DNA of 12,959 bases from Baffinella frigidus. Its lineage: Eukaryota > Cryptophyceae > Cryptomonadales > Baffinellaceae. The notes beneath the pieces are model-generated. The model was not told the origin of the DNA, ran no database searches, and saw nothing but the letters and a program-made list of their open reading frames with translations. Shown in pieces: positions 6,648 to 12,959 of this stretch. The stretch covers positions 79,715 through 92,673 of the forward strand of contig MU646543.1 of the NCBI GenBank assembly GCA_026770585.1. Direction: 5' to 3'. Position numbers and translations under genes: made by a program. Each line of letters starts with the position of its first letter. Position 1 is the first letter of the stretch.

Positions 6648-6901
6648 CAAACTTCGAACTTTGAGGTGGGTTTAGCTACGGAATTTCCTACCGTAGGAAG
6701 TAGACAATTCCGTAGGGCCATAGGACTAATTCACAAACTTCGAACTTTGAGGTGGGTTTAGCTACGGAATTTCCTACCGTAGGAAGTAGACAATTCCGTA
6801 GGGCCATAGGACCAAAAACCAAGTCCTATGGTCCTACGGAATTGTCTACTTCCTACGGTAGGAAATTCCGTAGCTAAACCCACCTCAAAGTTCGAAGTTT
6901 G
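6648..6901. mobile_element. Compound foldback element: two direct copies and one inverted copy of a 79-bp unit
   Basis: The units at 6648-6726 and 6734-6812 are in direct orientation. The unit at 6823-6901 is inverted, with a 10-base loop between copies 2 and 3. Only one mismatch was noticed between the arms. Each unit is itself a nested palindrome: CTACGGAATT...AATTCCGTAG around CCTACCGTAGG. No coding capacity. Confidence 0.95.
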
Positions 6902-7262
6902 CCGACTAATTCTTAAGTCAACTCCCCTTGAGATGCGGCCGCAATGCGGCTGCCCCGTGATGAATGGATCTGGTACAAAACGGTCTTATAAGTATTTTAA
7001 TGGTACAAATCCTGTCAACTTTTGCGATAAGGGGTTATTCAAGATTGGCCGCAAGTCCCCTCCAGGGTGGAGTAGGAGCAAACCCTCATTTTCGGTTCCC
7101 ATCCCCGCGAGCTGCAATCTCATCCGGACGAGTATTTATGATGAACACGCCACGGCAACGAAAATTACTACACAGATGCTTTAATAACTACTAGTATGAT
7201 CAATTTGTGTAGTAAATTTTGTTGCATTTGCGTATTTATCAAAAATACTCACCGCGATGAAA
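6902..7262. other. No gene seen; MITE-related fragment
   Basis: The plus-strand frame 6828-7184 has no recognisable domain and starts inside the foldback arm. CGATAAGGGGTTATTCAAG near 7023 is the inverted counterpart of TTTTGAATAACCCCTAAGCG in MITE copy B (7287). GAAAATTACTACACAGATGC at 7159 resembles the promoter-region sequence at 6054 and a segment at 10290. Confidence 0.5.
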
Positions 7263-7426
7263 TCCACACAGCGGCCTTCGAAGGGATTTTGAATAACCCC
7301 TAAGCGACAAGAGCTAGGATCCTACGGTAGGCAAGTTGTAGGCACATAGGGGGGGCTCCTACGGATAAGGTAGCTGAAAGGTGGCCCGATTTGGGCCGAA
7401 AATTCCTTCGTGGCCCGCTGTGTGGA
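7263..7426. mobile_element. MITE, CACACAGCGG family, copy B
   Basis: 164 bp with terminal inverted repeats TCCACACAGCGGCCTTCGAA and the inverted TTCGTGGCCCGCTGTGTGGA. The interior carries CCTACGGTAGGC, CACATAGGGGGGGCTCCTAC, GGATAAGGTA and GGCCCGATTTGGGC. No open frame. A target-site duplication is not obvious. Confidence 0.9.
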
Positions 7427-8021
7427 TACCACACAAGGGAATAGAAAAAGGCGAGTTGCTCCTACTCTGACGGCTGGTGGTGGGAATCATGCAAAAAGCT
7501 TACGTTGACGGAGTAGTAAATTTGGTACAAAATTTATAATGGAAAACATTCTTGGGCTTGAAAAGTCCTGAAATCGCTTTTACAATCGTTCTAGAGCTGG
7601 CAAGCCCACGTTAACCGACCCCTTAAGGGGTCCGTTAACGTAAGATTTTCGCATTAGGAAGAGCACAGGGCCCTCGAGCAAGCTCGCCCCGTAGGGTTTA
7701 GGGTTTGGAGTGTGTGGAGGGTTCAGGGGTCCACGTTCTGCTTTTCGGAGTCGGATTCGTTGATTACCACCAACCCTCACGGAAGGACCAAATCGATCGA
7801 TTTCGACGTGTTCCCAAAAGGTGATTGTGTACCAAGAGTGGGAATTAAGTTAACACAGCCATGCGAATTCGCCTGGTTGGCAAGGTAAATCTGAGGTCTG
7901 AAAATCGACGGTTTGGTCTTTCCGTGAGGGGTGGTGGTGAGATGGAGTAATAGCTCCTTGAAATCGAGGAAACCCCTCGAATTCTAGCTGCTTTACAATA
8001 CTGAATGGTTCAGTTGCTTTA
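7427..8021. other. No gene seen; palindromes and inverted repeats
   Basis: Contains a 34-bp near-perfect palindrome at 7608-7641 (ACGTTAACC..ACCCCTTAAGGGGT), a short GTAGGGTTTAGGGTTT patch at 7691, and inverted arms ACCACCAACCCTCACGGAAG (7766-7795) against 7909-7938. Minus-strand frames at 7580-7780 and 7850-8131 show no domain. Confidence 0.6.
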
Positions 8022-8382
8022 CGCGACGCGTGTGCCCGCATCGCGGCGCTGGTTGGCGAGTCAGGCCGCTGTCGAGCCAACTCGGCACATATAAGACAGT
8101 CAGGACCGGGATTCCGGTCCTGGCTTTTCATAATAAAAGTCCATTTCCTTCAGGATTCAGGTTAAAGTTTTTAAAATCGTGTCCCGTCCTCGCTCGGTAG
8201 CGGTTCTGGCTTCCGGTGCCTACCGTGCCCGTCCCCGATCCAGATCCGAGTCAGGACCCGGGTTTCAGGCTTTTCTGCAGGCGAGGCCCGCCCCGCAGCC
8301 AACACCGGGAACTCCCGCCGAATTTTGACCAGCTATTTTAAAACCCTGGGTTTACAAGTCGACAGCGTGTTGTAATTTTCAT
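8022..8382 (-). repeat. Long inverted repeat, right arm, with ~120-bp extra segment
   Basis: Read on the minus strand it matches the left arm, including GTCGACTTGTAAACCCAGGG and CCAACCAGCGCCGCGATGCG. About 120 bp with no counterpart in the left arm is inserted at roughly 8070-8195, including the palindrome GGACCGG..CCGGTCC. Homology stops after about seven codons of the putative gene start, where TTTACAATACTGAA-type repeat begins. Confidence 0.9.
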
Positions 8383-8471
8383 GCACATAACCTGTTCTCG
8401 CTGGGCAGACGGACCGCTGGGCCCAAGGTGGGCGATCTGTGGTCTTGGAGCCATTTCTGAGCTTAATTTAC

Positions 8472-8632
8472 TCCACACAGCGGACTTCGAAGGGATTTTG
8501 AATAACCCTCAAGCGATGAGACCGAGGACCCTACGGTAGGCAATCCGTAGGGACATAGGGGGGGTTCCTACGGATAAGGTACCGAAAGAGGTGGCCCGAT
8601 TTGGGCTGAAAATCCCTTGGAAGCCCGCTGTG
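8472..8632. mobile_element. MITE, CACACAGCGG family, copy C
   Basis: 161 bp. Left end TCCACACAGCGGACTTCGAA, right end AATCCCTTGGAAGCCCGCTG plus TG, the last bases having diverged. The interior is closest to copy B (GAATAACCC, CCCTACGGTAGGCAATCCG, GGTGGCCCGATTTGGGC). Confidence 0.9.
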
Positions 8633-8689
8633 ACGTTTAGGGGTTTAACGTTCCTGGTGGTGTACCTGGGCAGGCGGTGCCTCTCCCCC

Positions 8690-9003
8690 TTGTGAACCTT
8701 CGCTCGTTCACTCATGAGGCTCTTGGCTCGTTCACTCTTATCTCAGAAAAGGGATTTTTAAATTCGTTTTCTTAAGTCAATCCCCCTTCAGATTCGTCAA
8801 CTTGTGCGCAGAGAAAAGAATAAGTTGACGAATTTGTACAGGAATTGACTTAAGAAAACGAATTTAAAAATCCCTTTTCTGAGATAAACTCATGAGGCTC
8901 TTGGCTCGTTCACTCATGATGCTCTGGGGTTCACAAGTTCACTCATGATGCTCTGGGGTTCACTCTTGGCTCGTTCACTCATGATGCTCTGGGGTTCACA
9001 AGG
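8690..9003. repeat. TCGTTCACTCATGATGCTCTGGGGTTCACAA-type tandem repeat
   Basis: Four to five partial units of GGCTCGTTCACTCATGATGC followed by TCTGGGGTTCAC, interrupted by the foldback at 8739-8886. A related unit lies at 5908-5940, at the presumed 5' UTR donor of the ABCF2-like gene. Confidence 0.85.
8739..8886. mobile_element. Foldback element, ~60-bp arms, inside a tandem repeat
   Basis: The left arm from TATCTCAGAAAAGGGATTTT through TTTTCTTAAGTCAAT is inverted on the right, ending AATCCCTTTTCTGAGATA. AATTCGTCAACTT-type sequence pairs near the loop. Both flanks carry CTCATGAGGCTCTTGGCTCG, so it inserted into, or was captured by, the surrounding repeat. Confidence 0.9.
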
Positions 9004-9107
9004 GGCCAACCATAACTCCTCAACTCTGGGGTAGGTGGACCGCTGGGCCCACGACGGGCGATCGGGAGCACCGACATGGACGGGCAGGTTGGTGGCAAGC
9101 CTTCTAT

Positions 9108-9466
9108 CCACTTAGCAGCAGGAAGCTTCACGAATACAGTCCATCTAAACGATTTGTACTGGAATCTTATCCATTGCTCTCTAACCCAACCGGAATTTTA
9201 TGGACGGCCAGGTCCGTGGCAAGCCTTCTATCCACTTAGGAACAGTCAGCGGGTGGAGGAAATGTTGAAGTTGTCAAGGAGCTCCTGCCCCCCTGCGTCT
9301 CTGCGGGCGAGAGAGCGAGTTGCTTTACAGAGTTGCTTTACGGTAGCCACACCCCACTTAGCAGCCGCCGGAGGCTTCACGGATACAGTCCATCTAAACG
9401 ATTTGTACTAGAATCTTATCCATTGCTCTCTAACCTAACCGGAATTTCATGGACGGCCAGGTCGGT
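9108..9466. repeat. Pair of ~110-bp direct repeats
   Basis: 9108-9217 and 9355-9466 share ATACAGTCCATCTAAACGAT and TATCCATTGCTCTCTAACC through ATGGACGGCCAGGTC with few changes. GGCAAGCCTTCTATCCACTT occurs at about 9093 and 9219, and a truncated form at 10368. Frames at 9076-9411 derive from this repetition. Confidence 0.9.
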
Positions 9467-9510
9467 ACCATTCGAGAATGCTGGAGGAACCTATTTACAT
9501 TTGGGGTTGT

Positions 9511-10225
9511 AAACATTCACAGTGGGGCTGACCCGTGTGGGTCAACCCAAATATGGGTCGGCCCACACCGGGTCGACCCAGTTTTGTGGGTCGATCCAAG
9601 GCAGGTCAGATTTGGGGTGACCCAGACCCACGTGGGTCGACCCTCTGACCCACGTGGGTTGACCCTCATTGGCCGACCCAAAGGCGACCCGTGGGCCGAC
9701 CCACCGTCAACAGTGGGGGGCAGCCAGCGGGGTCGACCCACCTGGGTCGACCCAGGCTGGGTCGACCGGGCGTTGGAGCCATTTTGTCAACTTTTGCCGG
9801 GGGGGGGGGGTCCTGATTCGGCGAGGGTCGCCCCACATGGGTTCCACTAAAACCCCAAGCCATACAACCCACGCCCTACGCCCTACGCCCCAGACATCAC
9901 AACCCACACCCTACGTCCTACGCCGTGGGCCGACCCATGTGGGGCGTAGGACGTAGGGTGTGGGTTGTAGTGTCTGGGGCGTAGGGCGTAGGGCGTGGGT
10001 TGTAGGGCTTGGGGTTTTAATGGACCACGCTGGGTCAGACCGCCCTGGGTCGACCCAGTGGGTCGACCTTGGGTCACTGGGTCGACCCAAGGGCGGCTGG
10101 AAAACAGGTGACCCAGACCCAAGGTGACCCACCTCGGGGCGGTGATTTGGGTCGGCTTTGGGTCAGCCCATTTGGGTCGGTGGGTCGACCCAGATTTGGG
10201 CCAGCCCCACTGTGCAAACATTTGC
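9511..10225. mobile_element. Large nested foldback built of GGGTCGACCC-like palindromes
   Basis: The outer ends CACAGTGGGGCTGACC (about 9519) and GGCCAGCCCCACTGTG (10200-10215) are inverted. Between them dozens of GGGTCGACCCA, GGGTCGGCCCA and TGACCCACGTGGGT elements alternate. At the centre (9841-10026) is an almost perfect hairpin with ~85-bp arms of CCCTACGCC/GGCGTAGGG repeats. Open frames on both strands are generated by the palindromes. No transposase is seen. Confidence 0.85.
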
Positions 10226-10566
10226 ACCAGGATAGGGTATTCCAACCTCGTGACTGTGCTAGTTTCGCAGAGTTACGTGACCAATCAACGAAAGTTACTA
10301 CACAAATGCTCACCTTTGAAAGCGCATCGGATTTAAATAGGCCCCTCTAGCATTCCCGTGTGGTAGAAAGCCTTCTATCCTAGGGGGTTATTGTAAAGTC
10401 AATTTCAGTACCACCCACCGCGATCGAAAGCACTGCCAAGGCCGGCCAGGTCGATAGAGCGGTTGCGGTAATTGTTGTCCGTTTTGGACGTGCGGTTTTC
10501 CAGTTTCCCGGTTTTCATTTATACCAGAAGTGTCCATTTAAAATGTTTTACGACCTTTACAACATT
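10226..10566. other. No gene seen; promoter-like fragment and short hairpin
   Basis: ACGTGACCAATCAACG and AAGTTACTACACAAATGC (10274-10308) resemble the divergent-promoter segment at 6030-6068. A hairpin AAAATGTTTTACGACCTTTA / AACATTTT lies near 10538-10568. Otherwise unrecognised. Confidence 0.5.
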
Positions 10567-10950
10567 TTAAAAAATCCTAAACCCTAAACCCTAAACCCGT
10601 GACATTACAACACTGAAGGGTTTAGTTGCTTTACACCACTGAAGGGTTCTTCACAACGCTGACGCCGCGCGCCTTTGGGCGGCAGGGCGCGGTCCAAACC
10701 CTAAACCCTAAACCCTTCTTCTTCTTCTTTATTACTCTCGATACAGGTCCTAGAAAGGCCCTTTAGCCTTGAGTTGAGTGATACAATGTCTATGAGCCTC
10801 AAGAACGAGCCCGCACCGGAAATGAAAATACTACGTCAAAAGTCAACTTTCGTCAAAAGTCGGCCCATTAACCTAAGAATAACGCTGACGCCGCGCGCCT
10901 TGGGCGGCAGGGCGCGGTCCAAACCCTAAACCCTAAACCCCGGTACTACA
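10567..10950. repeat. Interstitial CCCTAAA patches with a duplicated ~60-bp GC-rich block
   Basis: CCCTAAACCC runs occur at 10575-10598, 10697-10715 and 10920-10940. The block AACGCTGACGCCGCGCGCCT through GCGCGGTCCAAACCCTAAAC is present at 10655-10715 and again at 10881-10940, one base shorter. Between them lie CTTCTTCTTCTTTATTA and ACAGGTCCTAG, which match 3410-3456 inverted. Confidence 0.92.
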
Positions 10951-11029
10951 ACCCTAAACCCTGGTGGTCCAAACCCTGAACCCTAAACCCCACCCCCTAA
11001 ACCCCACGCCCCTAACCCCAAAACGGTGG

Positions 11030-11880
11030 CAGGGAGTGGTGCATTCGATCTCATCAATCGAGCCGTTCCTCTCCCTAAAAGAAGCTATGGGCCAACTTTG
11101 GGAGAGAGTTGTTTTGCTGTACAATAATGAAGGATTCAGTTACTTCACGACACTGGAGTTACTTTACAACACTGCAGTTACTTTACAACACTGAAGTTGC
11201 TTTACAACACTGCTTTCGTTGGGTTTCGGCCGCAGGGTGCCATGCACGCGATCTCATCAATCGAGCCGTTCCTGTTCCTCGAAGAAGCCATGGGCCAACT
11301 TTGGGAGAGTTTTTTTGCTTTACAATAACGAAGGATTCAGTTACTTTACGACACTGGAGTTACTTTACACCACTGCAGTTACTTTACAACGCTGAAGTTG
11401 CTTTACAACACTGCTTTCGTTGGGTTTCGGCCGCAGGGTGTGGTGCACGCGATCTCATCAATCGAGCCGTTCCTGTTCCTCGAAGAAGCAATGGGCCAAC
11501 TTTGGGAGAGTTTTTTTGCTTTACAATAATGAAGGATTCAGTTACTTTACAACACTGCAGTTGCTTTACAAAATTGCAGTTACTTTACAACACTGAAGTT
11601 GCTTTACAACACTGCTTTCGTTGGGTTTCGGCCGCAGGGTGTCATGCACGCGATCTCATCAATCGAGCCGTTCCTGTTCCTTGAAGAAGCCATGGGCCAA
11701 CTTTGGGAGAGTCTTTTGCTGTACAATAATGGAGGATTCAGTTACTTTACGACACAGGAGTTACTTTACACCACTGCAGTTACTTTACAACGCTGAAGGG
11801 TTTCGTTGGGTTTCGGCTGCAGGGTGTGGTGCACGCGATCTCATCAATCGAGCCGTTCCTGTTCCTTGAAGAAGCCATGG
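11030..11880. repeat. ~201-bp tandem satellite, about 4.3 copies
   Basis: The landmark GATCTCATCAATCGAGCCGT occurs at 11047, 11250, 11451, 11652 and 11837, giving periods of 203, 201, 201 and 185. Each unit contains three or four ~19-bp subrepeats (GTTACTTTACAACACTGAA). Because 201 is a multiple of three, frames stay open for up to 191 codons, which I do not read as a gene. A new partial unit (CTGGAGGAGGCTATGGGCCA) appears at the right edge. Confidence 0.95.
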
Positions 11881-11884
11881 GCCG

Positions 11885-12790
11885 CCCCCCGCCCTTCGGC
11901 GCACACCCGCACGCCGGGCTATGCTCCCTCACCATCCCCCTCCGGGGTACGCCCTACACCCTGAACCCTGAACCCGAAACACGAAACCAGAAACCAGAAA
12001 CACGAAACCCGAAACCCGAAACCCGGAACCCGGAACCCGGAATCCAAAACCCGGAACCCGGAACCCGAACCCCGGAATCCGAAACCCGAAACCTCAAAAC
12101 CCTGGACCCGAACCCCGAAGCCCGAAGCCGCCCTTCGGCGCACACCCGCACGCCGGGCTATGCTCCCTCACCATCCCCCTCCGGGGTACGACTTACCCGA
12201 AACCCGGAACCCGAAACCCGAAACCCGGAACACGAAACACGAAACACGAAACACGAAATACGAAAACCGGAACCCGGAACCCGGAATCCGAAACCCGAAA
12301 CCTCAAAACCCTGGACCCGAAGCCCGAAGCCGCCCTTCGGCGCACACCCGCACGCCGGGCTATGCTCCCTCACCATCCCCCTCCGGGGTACGCCCTACAC
12401 CCTGAATCCTGAACCCGAAACACGAAACCAGAAACCAGAAACACGAAACCCGAAACCCAAAACCCGGAACCCGGAACCCGGAATCCAAAACCCGGAACCC
12501 GGAACCCGAACCCCGGAATCCGAAACCCGAAACCTCAAAACCCTGGACCCGAAGCCCGAAGCCCGAAGCCGCCCTTCGGCGCACACCCGCACGCCGGGCT
12601 ATGCTCCCTCACCATCCCCCTCCGGGGTACGCCCTACCCGAAACCCGGAACCCGAAACCCGAAACCCGAAACCCGAAACCCGAAACCCGGAACCCGGAAC
12701 CCGGAACCAGAAACCCGGAACCCGGAACCCGGAACCCGGAACCCGGAACCCGAAATCTCAAAACCCTGGACCCGAAGCCCGAAACACGCC
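11885..12790. repeat. Higher-order repeat of CCCGAAA/CCCGGAA minisatellite
   Basis: The conserved block GCCCTTCGGCGCACACCCGC through CCATCCCCCTCCGGGGTACG starts at 11891, 12130, 12332 and 12571 (spacing 239, 202, 239). Between blocks lie arrays of CCCGAAA and CCCGGAA units. Copies 1 and 3 share one array type, copies 2 and 4 another, giving a 441-bp higher-order unit repeated about twice. The 340-codon frame with PETRNPEP repeats is a by-product. Confidence 0.93.
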
Positions 12791-12931
12791 CTACCCGAAA
12801 CCCGAGACCCTAAACACCATACACTCAACCCTCAACACTCAACCCTGACCCCTGAACCCCGAACACTAACCCCTAAACCCTACACACTACACCTGAAACC
12901 CGAAACCCGAAACCCGAAACCATATCTCATA
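12791..12931. repeat. Degenerate CCCTAAA/CCCTGAA/CCCGAAA array
   Basis: Irregular heptamer-like units (CTCAACC, CCCTGAC, CCCTAAA, CCCGAAA) after the higher-order repeat. No gene. Confidence 0.85.
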
Positions 12932-12959
12932 CTTTCCTGGAGGAGGCTATGGGCCACCC

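Noticed and set aside
9449-10350. Overlapping frames on both strands rich in DPRG, GRPT and WVDP
   Set aside because: Palindromic GGGTCGACCC repeats read open on both strands; no protein-like content.
11109-11684. 191-codon frame across the 201-bp satellite
   Set aside because: Periodicity divisible by three keeps it open; no domain recognised, and other frames are similarly open.
11826-12848. 340-codon plus-strand frame rich in PETRNPEP repeats
   Set aside because: Produced by CCCGAAA/CCCGGAA arrays. Several other frames and the opposite strand are equally open, and there is no unique domain or codon bias.
1-12959. CRISPR arrays, bacterial operons, tRNA or rRNA genes
   Set aside because: The repeats are contiguous minisatellites without unique equal spacers, the gene has introns, and I saw no cloverleaf with tRNA A/B-box features or rRNA sequence by eye.

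Overview
The window is nuclear DNA of a eukaryote, most likely a GC-rich microalga or related protist. Three things point there. The only clearly recognisable gene is cut into short exons by GT-AG introns. The interstitial telomere-like repeats are of the TTTAGGG type found in green plants and many algae. The non-coding DNA is packed with minisatellites and small foldback elements. I cannot name the species; a prasinophyte-type green alga or a dinoflagellate/chromerid relative would fit, but this is inference.

The left 6 kb holds the N-terminal half of an ABC-F ATPase of the ABCF2/ARB1 type on the minus strand. Eight coding exons run from 5765 down to 317 and give 318 continuous codons. They include Walker A, the ABC signature LSGGW, Walker B and the switch-histidine motif of the first nucleotide-binding domain. 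The linker and second ATPase domain should lie to the left of base 1. All seven complete introns obey GT-AG and every phase matches. Introns 3 to 8 are filled with minisatellites, mobile-element remnants and repeated partial copies of the adjacent exon edges.

From 5.9 to 6.5 kb there is a probable divergent promoter, with a perfect 13-bp-arm palindrome and a CCAAT box. It is followed on the plus strand by a weakly supported first exon encoding a signal-peptide-like N-terminus. The promoter-proximal DNA and first codons recur as an inverted copy at 8.0-8.4 kb.

From 6.6 to 10.2 kb I see no convincing gene. The region holds nested foldback elements, a roughly 165-bp MITE family with 20-odd-bp terminal inverted repeats (three copies and a solo end in the window), ~110-bp direct repeats, and a ~0.7-kb foldback built from GGGTCGACCC-like palindromes.

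From 10.5 kb to the right end lie telomere-like CCCTAAA patches, a ~201-bp tandem satellite, and a higher-order repeat of ~441 bp built from CCCGAAA/CCCGGAA minisatellite. Long open frames there (up to 340 codons) are by-products of repeat units whose length is a multiple of three. The same minisatellite family, in the opposite orientation, fills the intron at the left edge.
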